Of a stretch of 10,112 nt of DNA, positions 1 through 6,278 are shown piece after piece. Position 1 is the first letter of the stretch; each line of letters opens with the position of its first letter. Source of the DNA: JBHJOF01 sp050330055 (lineage in GTDB: Bacteria > Pseudomonadota > Alphaproteobacteria > Kiloniellales > JAKSDN01); assembly GCA_050330055.1 (NCBI GenBank), contig JBHJOF010000267.1, positions 1 through 10,112 on the forward strand. Reading direction: 5' to 3'. Below the pieces are notes generated by a model. The model searched no databases. It worked only from the letters and a program-made list of their open reading frames with translations, and was not told the DNA's origin. The translations under genes and the position numbers were made by a program.

Positions 1-285
1 CTGGAAGCTCTCGCCGGGCAGCAGGTAGCGGTCGGCCAGCGTCGCCTTGCCGAAGCTGGTCAGGCGCGCGTCGCGCGAGCGGTCGATGCGCACGGCGATG
101 CCGCGGTCGTTCTGGAAGCGGTCGCGGAACTGCTCGCCATCCAGCAGGTCCGGGCCAAGCAGGTCGGGCTCGCGCGCTTCGGAGCTGTCCAGGGGCGCTT
201 CCAAGGGGAGTCGGCCGGATGCGGGCAGGGGCTTGTCCACAGCCGAGGCCGAGGCCGCCAGCTCGCTTTCGTCCCGCAAAATCAT
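1..285 (-). CDS. nrdA: Ribonucleoside-diphosphate reductase large (alpha) subunit, N-terminal fragment
   Basis: Only the first 95 codons are present; the gene continues beyond the left edge. The enzyme reduces ribonucleotides to deoxyribonucleotides in the cytosol. Residues 1-60 are a poorly conserved acidic leader. From about residue 62 the sequence becomes family-like: GIAVRIDRSRDARLTSFGKA, then a stretch containing DRYLLPGESFQ. That matches, from memory, the conserved start of alphaproteobacterial NrdA-type proteins. The catalytic cysteines lie outside the window, so class I and class II (B12-dependent) cannot be told apart. The ATG at 285 is preferred because a GGTGGA-like purine stretch lies about 7 nt upstream; an in-frame ATG at 321 would add 12 residues but lacks a ribosome-binding site. 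Two NrdR-like boxes upstream independently support the call. Confidence 0.75.
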   Translation of the reverse strand, partial: MILRDESELAASASAVDKPLPASGRLPLEAPLDSSEAREPDLLGPDLLDGEQFRDRFQNDRGIAVRIDRSRDARLTSFGKATLADRYLLPGESFQ

Positions 286-341
286 TGCGCCGTCCACCGT
301 CTGGCCCCCGCTCGTCCACATCTGTGGAAAGGATGAAGTGT

Positions 342-357
342 GTACAATATATGGGGC
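342..357. promoter_or_regulatory. NrdR-box-like palindrome, gene-proximal copy
   Basis: The 16-mer gtacaatatatggggc agrees with the NrdR consensus acaCwAtATaTwGtgt at 11 of 16 positions, including the central C-A-ATAT-G core. NrdR is the zinc-finger/ATP-cone repressor of ribonucleotide reductase genes. The box lies about 57 bp upstream of the preferred nrdA start, downstream of the candidate promoter. Confidence 0.55.
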
Positions 358-373
358 AGCCCGGCTCCCCCAG

Positions 374-389
374 GCACCAAATCTAGTGA
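374..389. promoter_or_regulatory. NrdR-box-like palindrome, promoter-proximal copy
   Basis: The 16-mer gcaccaaatctagtga also agrees with the NrdR consensus at 11 of 16 positions, with its strong half-site on the opposite side from the first box. The two boxes start exactly 32 bp apart. Paired NrdR boxes are known to sit 31-32 bp (three helical turns) apart, so the spacing supports both calls more than either score alone. This copy overlaps the candidate -10 element, which fits repression. Confidence 0.55.
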
Positions 390-409
390 ATTTGACGCTG
401 ATTTGTCAT
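380..409 (-). promoter_or_regulatory. Candidate sigma-70-type promoter of nrdA
   Basis: Read on the minus strand, ATGACA (409-404; 5 of 6 to TTGACA) is followed after 18 nt by TAGATT (385-380; 4 of 6 to TATAAT). Transcription would begin near 373 and run into nrdA. The -10 lies within the second NrdR-like box. The match is moderate, and the overlap with the boxes is the main reason to list it. Confidence 0.35.
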
Positions 410-422
410 CCAGAACAAATCA
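399..422. repeat. 8-bp perfect inverted repeat upstream of nrdA
   Basis: TGATTTGT (399-406) and ACAAATCA (415-422) are perfect reverse complements separated by 8 nt, in the most AT-rich part of the window. The element overlaps the candidate -35 of the nrdA promoter. It has the geometry of an operator for a dimeric regulator, but I do not recognise the motif. It could also form a weak hairpin. Confidence 0.4.
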
Positions 423-568
423 TGAACTTAGATTATCCTGACATGCAGCGGCGGGCAAGCCAGATCATCCGCAGACAAATGGCCGGCGTGTGCCGCAGAA
501 GCTGCACCAACCAAGTGCGTCTACTAAGGGAGTTGGGCGCCGCCCGGCCCGGGCCGCATCCGGCAAGG

Positions 569-889
569 TCAGACGAGCCGCGGTTCGAGCCGGCCGATCG
601 CCTCGCGCAGCACCCGGGTGGTGCTCTTCTCGTCGAGCCGTCGGATGTCGAGTTTCAGGCCCTGCAGAAGACAGGGGGCCCTGCCATCGCCCTTGCCGCC
701 ACCTTCGCGAGCGGTGCCGCAGCGTGGGCAGGACTCGGTGACCGCCTGACGCAGGCCGTCCGGTACCGCCCGGGCCCGCTCGCAGGGGCCGCCGGCGGCA
801 AAGGGGTCGTGATGGAGCGAGAGGGTCGGCTCCAGGCGCGGCTGCTCGACCTTGGACTGGCGCAGCTTGGGAAAGGAGAGCAGCTTCAT
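569..889 (-). CDS. Unrecognised small four-cysteine protein
   Basis: This encodes a 106-residue soluble protein with no signal peptide or membrane segment. I do not recognise the family. I take it as a real gene because its codons show the strong G/C third-position bias of the neighbours (for example CTG CTC TCC, CAG GGC CTG) and a GAGGCGGA stretch lies about 8 nt before the ATG. Residues 53-58 read SCPRCG. Together with C36 and C73 this gives four cysteines, which could form a zinc ribbon or iron-sulfur site. The C-terminal third (from about residue 77) is charged and probably helical. It is co-directional with nrdA, with a 283-bp gap that contains nrdA's own apparent promoter, so they are probably separate units. 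It could still be an overcalled frame. Confidence 0.55.
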   Translation of the reverse strand: MKLLSFPKLRQSKVEQPRLEPTLSLHHDPFAAGGPCERARAVPDGLRQAVTESCPRCGTAREGGGKGDGRAPCLLQGLKLDIRRLDEKSTTRVLREAIGRLEPRLV

Positions 890-1050
890 TTCGATGGTCC
901 GCCTCGATGGCTCGCCCCATGGCCCGCACGGGGGACAGGTTGGCTCAGGCTTCGGGAAGGCTTCCTGATAGCGCAGAAGCCCTTAAAGGATGGTTGCGAA
1001 AGGCTTGCGTAGCGACGACGACAGCCGCTCCATAGCCGGTTACGAGCACG

Positions 1051-1073
1051 AACTACAAGAGTTTTCCGTAGTT
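1051..1073. repeat. Inverted repeat upstream of the sulfurtransferase gene
   Basis: AACTAC (1051-1056) and GTAGTT (1068-1073) are perfect reverse complements separated by 11 nt, in the divergent region between the small cysteine protein and the rhodanese gene. The spacing suits a helix-turn-helix dimer operator. No regulator can be named from the sequence. Confidence 0.3.
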
Positions 1074-1112
1074 TGCGGATTTTTCCCAAGCCATGTCGTG
1101 CTTCCCTTCCTA

Positions 1113-1130
1113 CATAGAATCCATAGAATC
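1113..1130. repeat. Tandem 9-bp repeat containing two TAGAAT hexamers
   Basis: The 9-mer catagaatc occurs twice head to tail, about 55-72 bp before the sulfurtransferase ATG. Each copy contains TAGAAT, a 5-of-6 match to the bacterial -10 hexamer, so either could serve as the -10 of that promoter. I found no good -35 at the right distance, so the promoter reading is weak. Confidence 0.35.
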
Positions 1131-1184
1131 CTTCGAACGGCTGCCGCCGAGGCGGCCCGCAGTCTCATGCAAAGGAACCCAGCC

Positions 1185-2108
1185 ATGCGCCGCATCGCCT
1201 TCGTGCTCGGCGTGTTCTGGCTGACGGCCGGCGCGGCCGAGATCACGCCCCTGGTCGACCCCCTGGTCGACGGGGACTGGATCAAGGCCAACGGGCAGCG
1301 CCCGGAGGTCGTCATCCTCGACGTCCGCAACGAGCTGGGCGGCGGCTCGGAAATGGCCTATCGCCAGGGCCATGTCCCGGGCGCCGTCTACAGCGACTAC
1401 CTGACCGCCGGCTGGCGCGGCACGGTCGACGGCGTGCCCGGCCAGCTCCCGCCCGTGGCCGATCTGGAAAAGCTGATCGGCGACCTCGGCATCGATAATG
1501 GCAAGCAGGTAATCGTGGTGGCCGGCGGCGAGAGTGCCCTCGACATGGGCAGCGCGACCCGCGTCTACTTTACCTTCAAGGTCTTGGGCCACGATGCCGT
1601 GGCGGTGCTCGATGGCGGCTACAAGGCCTACGCGGCCGATCCCGCCAACCCGATTGAAAGCGGCTGGAACCAGCCGGCACCGGCGATCTTCACGGCGCAG
1701 TTCCGGCCCGAACTGCTGGCCAACAAGGATCAGGTAGCGGCCGCCCTCAAGGCCGGCACGCCGCTGCTCGACCACCGGCCACCGGAGCAGTTCCGCGGCG
1801 CGAAGAAGCACGATGCGGCCCCGCGGTCCGGCACGATCCCGGGCGCCCGGTCGGTGCCGGAAGGCGAGCTGACGACCGAGGGCGGCAATTTCGTCTCGGC
1901 CGATCGCTTCAAGGAACTGTTGAACACAGCCGGCGTAGCCACTGAAAACGAAGAGATTTCCTTTTGCAATACCGGGCACTGGGCCTCGCTCGGCTGGTTC
2001 GTCAACAGCGAGATCCTGGGCAACAAGCAGGCCAGGCTCTATGACGGCTCGATGGTCGAGTGGTCGTCCGACGAAAGCCTGCCGATCGAGAGTAAGGTTA
2101 GCCAGTAA
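1185..2108 (+). CDS. Periplasmic tandem-domain sulfurtransferase (rhodanese)
   Basis: Rhodanese-type enzymes move a sulfane sulfur (from thiosulfate or persulfides) to an acceptor through a cysteine persulfide. This 307-residue protein begins with a signal peptide (residues 1 to about 18, ending LTAGAA), so it should act in the periplasm. There are two rhodanese domains. The first (about 20-155) contains VILDVRN and the DGGYKAY strand but has GGESALD where an active-site cysteine loop would be, so it is probably inactive. The second (about 165-305) has LLDHRPPEQFRG and the catalytic loop CNTGHWAS with C261, the only cysteine in the protein. The ATG at 1185 follows AAAGGA by 8 nt; an ATG at 1167 is in frame but lies before that site. 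The transporter gene begins 42 nt downstream, which suggests an operon. Confidence 0.88.
   Translation: MRRIAFVLGVFWLTAGAAEITPLVDPLVDGDWIKANGQRPEVVILDVRNELGGGSEMAYRQGHVPGAVYSDYLTAGWRGTVDGVPGQLPPVADLEKLIGDLGIDNGKQVIVVAGGESALDMGSATRVYFTFKVLGHDAVAVLDGGYKAYAADPANPIESGWNQPAPAIFTAQFRPELLANKDQVAAALKAGTPLLDHRPPEQFRGAKKHDAAPRSGTIPGARSVPEGELTTEGGNFVSADRFKELLNTAGVATENEEISFCNTGHWASLGWFVNSEILGNKQARLYDGSMVEWSSDESLPIESKVSQ
1248..1271 (+). repeat. Perfect 12-bp tandem repeat in the sulfurtransferase
   Basis: The unit cccctggtcgac is present twice without interruption and encodes the PLVDPLVD stretch just after the signal peptide. Being a multiple of three, it keeps the frame. It looks like a recent slippage duplication in a tolerant linker. 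Confidence 0.8.
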
Positions 2109-2150
2109 ATCATTGATTCAGGGGCAGGACGAGCCCACGTAGAGCGAGCC

Positions 2151-3389
2151 ATGACTCTGGCGGTCGATCGTCTCTCGGGCGGACCCGCGCAGGCGGCCGG
2201 GGAGCTTCGCGCGCCCGACCGGCGCGTGCTGGCGGCGGCCGGTCTGCTGCTCGCTGGCGGCATGGCGGCGCTCGGCGCCACCTTCGGCTGGCACCTGGCC
2301 ACGCTCTACCTGCTGGGCGGCACCTTCGGCCTGGTGCTCTACCACGCCGGCTTTGGCTTCTCCTCGGCCTGGCGGCGTTTCCTCGGCGCGGGCCGCGGCG
2401 ACGGCCTGCGTGCGCAGATGCTGATGCTGGCGGTGGCGACGGCAATCTTTCTGCCGCTCCTGGCCCAGGGCAGCCTGTTCGGCCAGGCGCTCGGCGGCGC
2501 GATCGCACCGCTCGGTGTCTCGGTGCTGGTCGGCGCCCTGCTGTTCGGCATCGGCATGCAGCTCGGCGGCGGCTGCGCCTCGGGCACGCTCTACACGGTC
2601 GGCGGCGGCTCGACCCGCATGGTCATCACCCTGGTCTTTTTCATGGTCGGCTCGCTGATCGGCTCGCTGCACATGCCCTGGTGGCTGGCGCAGCCGAGCT
2701 TCGGCTCGATCGGCCTGCTGGCCGCACTGGGCCTTGGCCCGGCGCTCACCCTGCAGCTCGGCCTCTTCGCCCTGCTGGCCTACGCCAGCGTCGTCATTGA
2801 GCGGCGACGCTACGGTGGGCTTGGCGGCGCGCGATCAGTGGTGCGCGGCTGGCGCCGGCTGCTGCAGGGGCCCTGGCCGCTGGTCTGGGGCGCGGTGGCG
2901 CTGGCCCTGCTCAACGGCGTGACCCTGGTGCTGACCGGCCATCCCTGGAGTATCGCCTTCGGCTACACGCTGTGGGGCGCCAAGGCGGCGAGCGCCGCCG
3001 GCCTCGACGTCGCCTCCTGGACCTTCTGGACCTGGCCCTTCCCGAAGCAGGCGCTGGCCGGCAGCGTCTTCGCCGACGGCACCTCGGTGATGAACTTCGG
3101 CATCATGGCCGGCGCCTTCCTGGCCGCCGGTCTGGCCGGCAGGTTCGCCCCGGCGCGCCGCGTGCCGCTCGGCGCGGCGCTCGCCGCGGTCGCGGGCGGC
3201 CTGCTGATGGGTTACGGCGCCCGCCTGGCCTTCGGCTGCAACGTCGGCGCCCTTTTCTCCGGCATCGCCTCTGGCAGCCTGCACGGCTGGCTCTGGCTCG
3301 TGGCCGGCCTGGCCGGCAGCTATATCGGCATCTGGCTGCGCCCGCTGTTCCGCCTCGACCCGGTCAGGACGCCGCCCGGCGGCTGTTGA
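2151..3389 (+). CDS. YeeE/YedE-family sulfur-compound transporter (TsuA-like)
   Basis: This is a 412-residue multi-pass inner-membrane protein. Characterised relatives (TsuA) import thiosulfate through a path lined with conserved cysteines. The two family signatures are in the expected halves of the protein: GMQLGGGCASGTLYTVGGGS with C142, and ARLAFGCNVGALFSGIASGS with C363, each followed by a glycine-rich hydrophobic helix. This fits the internal pseudo-symmetry of the family. About 30 residues of polar N-terminus precede the first membrane helix. The ATG at 2151 has only a weak AGAGCGAG upstream; translational coupling to the sulfurtransferase 42 nt away is possible. The pairing with a periplasmic rhodanese suggests that one protein processes the sulfur compound and the other transports it. 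The actual substrate (thiosulfate, persulfide or another anion) cannot be read from the sequence. Confidence 0.88.
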   Translation: MTLAVDRLSGGPAQAAGELRAPDRRVLAAAGLLLAGGMAALGATFGWHLATLYLLGGTFGLVLYHAGFGFSSAWRRFLGAGRGDGLRAQMLMLAVATAIFLPLLAQGSLFGQALGGAIAPLGVSVLVGALLFGIGMQLGGGCASGTLYTVGGGSTRMVITLVFFMVGSLIGSLHMPWWLAQPSFGSIGLLAALGLGPALTLQLGLFALLAYASVVIERRRYGGLGGARSVVRGWRRLLQGPWPLVWGAVALALLNGVTLVLTGHPWSIAFGYTLWGAKAASAAGLDVASWTFWTWPFPKQALAGSVFADGTSVMNFGIMAGAFLAAGLAGRFAPARRVPLGAALAAVAGGLLMGYGARLAFGCNVGALFSGIASGSLHGWLWLVAGLAGSYIGIWLRPLFRLDPVRTPPGGC

Positions 3390-3421
3390 CCGGGCGGTAG
3401 CGCCCTCCGATCATCGCCGCC

Positions 3422-3664
3422 ATGGGGCCACCCCGCGAGCATCGCGCCGCCCGGCGCAGTCTGGCTTTCGCTGCCCTTGTGCTGGGCTTGGCCGCCTGTG
3501 CCGGCGAGCCCGAGCCGGCCGCGGCACCGCCGGTCGTCAAGCCGGTCGAGACGGCGAAGCCCAAGGCGCCGGGCGAGCCCACCCTGGGCGACGTGGTCGA
3601 CGAGGTGCTGTCGCGCCGCAAGGTCATCGAGAAGCTGGAGGAGATCGAGCGGAACGAGCCCTAG
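3422..3664 (+). CDS. Small predicted lipoprotein, unknown function
   Basis: This encodes an 80-residue protein with an arginine-containing n-region, a hydrophobic stretch (about 14-24) and the lipobox LAAC with C26, so the mature lipoprotein has about 55 residues. Mature residues run CAGEPEPAAAPPVVKPVET, a Pro/Ala-rich tether of the kind that crosses periplasm, then a charged helical C-terminus ending KVIEKLEEIERNEP. The residues after Cys are A and G, which by the +2 rule favours outer-membrane sorting. No family is recognised. It starts 32 nt after the transporter stop, so it could be the last gene of that operon, and it precedes degP by 167 bp. There is no clear Shine-Dalgarno sequence before the ATG, so the start is less certain than the reading frame. 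Codon bias and the lipobox both favour a real gene. Confidence 0.65.
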   Translation: MGPPREHRAARRSLAFAALVLGLAACAGEPEPAAAPPVVKPVETAKPKAPGEPTLGDVVDEVLSRRKVIEKLEEIERNEP

Positions 3665-3831
3665 AGGCCTGGGGCCGCCCCCGAAACGGGCCACAGCGAT
3701 AGCTTACGAAAGTTTCATGTTCCGGACAGGCGCCGGTAAGCGCGCCGGCCCATCTCCAGGGTCGGCGGGACGCGCCCCACGTCCAAAGAGGGGCGCTCCC
3801 GGCCCCGTGTTTCGGCTCTAGGAGGTCCAGA

Positions 3832-5394
3832 ATGTCCAGACTGTCACTGCTTCGCGCCGAATCGGCGCCCGGCGGCCGGCGGCGCAGCCCCGCCCTGGCG
3901 GCGGGCGCGCTTGCCATGGCGGCGCTGATCGGCAGCTCCTCGCTCGCCTTCGCCCGTCCCGCGCCGGAGAGCTTCGCCGATCTGGTCGAGCAGGTCTCGC
4001 CGGCGGTCGTCAATATTGCGGTGACCCAAGAGCGGGCGCCCGGCATGCCCCCCGGCATGCCCCCCAGCATGCCCAGGGAGCGAGGCGAGATGCCGGAGCT
4101 GCCGTTCGGCCCCGACCATCCCCTCAACGAGTTCTTCAAGCGCTTCTTCTTCGGCGACCAGTGGCCGCCGGGCCCGGAGCGCGAGGCTCCGCGGCGCGGC
4201 CCGCGCGTCACGGGCGTGGGCTCCGGCTTCATCATCGATCCCGAGGGCTACGTCGTCACCAACCATCACGTGGCCGGCGACGCCAAGGAAATCACGGTCA
4301 CGCTGGCGAGCGGCGCCAGCTATGACGCCACTCTGATCGGGAGCGACGACAAGACCGACCTGGCACTCCTCAAGATCGAATCCGACGAAGCCTTGCCCTA
4401 TGTCAGCTTCGGCGATTCCGACAAAGTCCGGCCGGGTGACTGGGTGATGGCTGTGGGCAATCCCTTCGGACTGGGTGGCACCGTCACCGCCGGCATTGTC
4501 TCGGCCCGCGGCCGCTCCCTGCCCGGCGGCACGCTGATCGACTTCCTGCAGATCGACGCGCCGATCAATCGCGGCAACTCCGGCGGGCCAGCCTTCGATA
4601 CTGACGGCAAGGTGATCGGCGTCAACACGGCGATCTTCTCGCCGACCGGCGGCAGCATCGGCATCGGCTTTGCGATTCCCTCGAACCTGGCCAGGCAGGT
4701 GATCGCCGACCTGCGCGACGACGGCCAGGTCGAGCGCGGCTGGCTCGGCGTCCGCGTCCAGCAGGTGACGCCGGAAATCGCCGAGGGCTTCGGGCTCGAC
4801 AGGCCGCGCGGCGCCCTGGTCGCCTCGGTCGAGCCGGGCAGCCCGGCGGAAGAGGCGGGCCTCAAGGCCGGCGACGTGATCCTGAGCTGGGGCGACGAGG
4901 AGGTCGCGGTGATGAACGACCTGCCCCGGCTGGTCGCCTTCACCCCGATCGACGAGCAGCGCAGCATCACGGTATGGCGTAACGGTCGCGAGGAGACCCT
5001 GACGGTCACGACCGGCGCCCTGCAGTCGGAGCAGCGGGTCTCGTCCGATGAGCAGCAGGATCGGGGCGGAACTGTCCAGCCCTCGCGCGGCACCGAGCTG
5101 GCCGGCAGCGGCGTGGTGGTTGCCGACCTGACGCCGGAGCTCCGCCGCCGCTACGACCTGGAGGAAAGCGTGGGCGGCGTGGTGATCGTCGACATCGCTC
5201 CGGACAGTCCCGCGGCCGAGCAGGGCCTGCAGGTCGGCGACGTGATCAAGTCGGTCGCCCTGGAGCCGGTCGAGAGCGCCAGCGAGGCGGCTGCCAAGGT
5301 CGAGGCGCGGCGCGCGCAGGGCCAGTCGGTGGTGACCCTCATGGCATCCCGCCGCGGCGTCGACAGCTTCTTCGCCCTGCCGCTCAAGGCCTGA
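3832..5394 (+). CDS. degP: DegP/HtrA-family periplasmic serine endoprotease (Do-like)
   Basis: This family degrades or refolds misfolded envelope proteins. The protein has 520 residues. A signal peptide (1 to about 41, ending SLAFA) is followed by the trypsin-like domain (about 45-290), with the catalytic triad intact: H146 in TNHHV, D176 in KTDLALLKI and S250 in NRGNSGGP. PDZ1 spans about 303-395 (begins GWLGVRVQQV) and PDZ2 about 425-518, so the architecture is the full Do type with both PDZ domains. The segment between the first strand and GSGFIID (about 66-128), corresponding to the LA loop that joins DegP oligomers, is long and Pro/Met-rich. TNHHV carries histidine where TNNHV is more usual, but the catalytic histidine is kept. 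A strong GGAGGT lies 5 nt before the ATG. DegP, DegQ and MucD cannot be separated by sequence alone. Confidence 0.93.
   Translation: MSRLSLLRAESAPGGRRRSPALAAGALAMAALIGSSSLAFARPAPESFADLVEQVSPAVVNIAVTQERAPGMPPGMPPSMPRERGEMPELPFGPDHPLNEFFKRFFFGDQWPPGPEREAPRRGPRVTGVGSGFIIDPEGYVVTNHHVAGDAKEITVTLASGASYDATLIGSDDKTDLALLKIESDEALPYVSFGDSDKVRPGDWVMAVGNPFGLGGTVTAGIVSARGRSLPGGTLIDFLQIDAPINRGNSGGPAFDTDGKVIGVNTAIFSPTGGSIGIGFAIPSNLARQVIADLRDDGQVERGWLGVRVQQVTPEIAEGFGLDRPRGALVASVEPGSPAEEAGLKAGDVILSWGDEEVAVMNDLPRLVAFTPIDEQRSITVWRNGREETLTVTTGALQSEQRVSSDEQQDRGGTVQPSRGTELAGSGVVVADLTPELRRRYDLEESVGGVVIVDIAPDSPAAEQGLQVGDVIKSVALEPVESASEAAAKVEARRAQGQSVVTLMASRRGVDSFFALPLKA
4042..4077 (+). repeat. Three 12-bp tandem repeats in degP
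   Basis: Two perfect copies of ggcatgcccccc (4042-4053 and 4054-4065) and a diverged third (4066-4077, agcatgcccagg) encode GMPP-GMPP-SMPR at residues 71-82. The repeat keeps the frame and lies in the LA-loop region of the protease domain. Confidence 0.8.
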
Positions 5395-5425
5395 TGGGTC
5401 CGAATTGAGCCGCTCGAGGCGTCGG

Positions 5426-5443
5426 GTCGGGCAAGGGCCCGGC
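5426..5443 (+). terminator. Weak hairpin downstream of degP
   Basis: CGGGC (5428-5432) pairs with GCCCG (5437-5441) across the loop AAGG, and a G-U and a G-C pair can extend the stem. It lies about 32 nt past the degP stop and has no T-tract. It may mark the transcript end or simply reflect the high GC content. Nothing else is evident in the 206-bp gap to the response-regulator gene. Confidence 0.2.
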
Positions 5444-5600
5444 ACCGCATCCTTTCGGGAGCCCGGGTGGCGTTTCCCGAGACTTGACGGGGCGACTTGA
5501 AGGAATGGCCATTGCGACCGACATTGACCGGCAGGCATTTGGCTGGCTCACGGCCCGCCCGCCGGGGGCCGGCCGAGCGGCGCGCTACGGACGGAGGCCC

Positions 5601-6278
5601 ATGCGGATACTGGTCGTCGAGGACGACGTCGAGACGGCCCGCTTCATCGCCAAGGGCCTGCAGGAGGCCGGCCACGTCGTCGACGTGGTGACCGACGGCA
5701 AGCAGGGCTTGGTGCGCGCGGTCGGCGAGGACTACGACGCCGCCGTCGTCGACCGCATGCTGCCTGGCCTCGACGGCCTCTCCGTGGTCGAGACCCTGCG
5801 CGGCACCGGCAATAACCTGCCGATCCTGTTCCTCAGCGCCATGGGCAGCGTCGAGGACCGCGTGCAGGGGCTGCGCCGCGGCGGCGACGACTACCTGACC
5901 AAACCCTTCGCCTTCTCCGAGCTGCTGGCCCGGCTCGAGGTGCTGTTGCGCCGGCGCGGCGGCGAGAGCGTGGAGACTGCGCTGCGGGTCGGCGACCTGG
6001 AGATGGACCTCCTGGCCCGTCGCGTGAAGCGGGCCGGCCGGGAGATCGAGCTGCAGCCGCGCGAGTTCCGCCTGCTGGAGTACCTGATGCGCCGCGCCGG
6101 CCAGGTGGTCACCCGCACCATGCTGCTGGAAGGCGTTTGGGGCTATCACTTCGATCCCCAGACCAACGTGATCGACGTCCACATCAGCCGGCTGCGGCAC
6201 AAGATCGATCGCGGCTTCGAGCCGCCCCTGCTGCAGACCGTGCGCGGCACGGGATACGTCTTGCGTGCGCCAGACTGA
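5601..6278 (+). CDS. OmpR/PhoB-family DNA-binding response regulator
   Basis: This 225-residue cytoplasmic transcription factor is activated by phosphotransfer from its partner kinase. The receiver domain (1 to about 115) has the acidic pair D8-D9, phospho-acceptor D51 (VVDRMLPGLDG), switch residue S79 and K101 in YLTKPFAF. The C-terminal winged helix (about 125-222) shows the family's ELQPREFRLLEYLMR and VIDVHISRLRHKID segments and the closing RGTGYVLR. The ATG at 5601 starts at the canonical MRILVVEDD; GGAGG lies only 3 nt upstream, slightly close, but no other start gives a normal receiver. The kinase gene overlaps its last 14 nt, so the two are translationally coupled. Targets are unknown; the position after degP suggests, without proving, an envelope role. 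Confidence 0.93.
   Translation: MRILVVEDDVETARFIAKGLQEAGHVVDVVTDGKQGLVRAVGEDYDAAVVDRMLPGLDGLSVVETLRGTGNNLPILFLSAMGSVEDRVQGLRRGGDDYLTKPFAFSELLARLEVLLRRRGGESVETALRVGDLEMDLLARRVKRAGREIELQPREFRLLEYLMRRAGQVVTRTMLLEGVWGYHFDPQTNVIDVHISRLRHKIDRGFEPPLLQTVRGTGYVLRAPD

Noticed and set aside
233..241. DnaA-box-like TTGTCCACA (8 of 9) and nearby TCCACA/TGTGGA palindrome at 315-328
   Set aside because: DnaA is known to act on nrd genes in E. coli, but the good match lies inside the coding region and the palindrome cores match only 7 of 9. A single box of this quality is expected by chance.
545..556. 12-bp perfect palindrome CGGCCCGGGCCG
   Set aside because: Pure G/C palindromes are frequent in sequence of this composition. 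It could be part of a terminator for the small cysteine-protein gene but has no T-tract on the relevant strand.
47..1012. Long plus-strand open frame of 321 codons
   Set aside because: It runs antisense through the nrdA start, the nrdA control region and the small cysteine-protein gene. Its composition (Arg/Ser/Ala/Gly/Pro-rich) is typical of the antisense of GC-rich genes and it has no family-like segment.
3665..3831. Possible heat-shock or extracytoplasmic sigma-factor promoter before degP
   Set aside because: I looked for sigma-32, sigma-E and EcfG (GGAAC with CGTT) patterns. Fragments such as GGAAC on the minus strand occur but never with the correct second element and spacing.
3844..5538. 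564-codon minus-strand open frame opposite degP
   Set aside because: It mirrors degP, whose motifs and triad are unambiguous on the plus strand. Rich in Asp/Arg/Ala/His/Gly with no recognisable domain; an antisense shadow.
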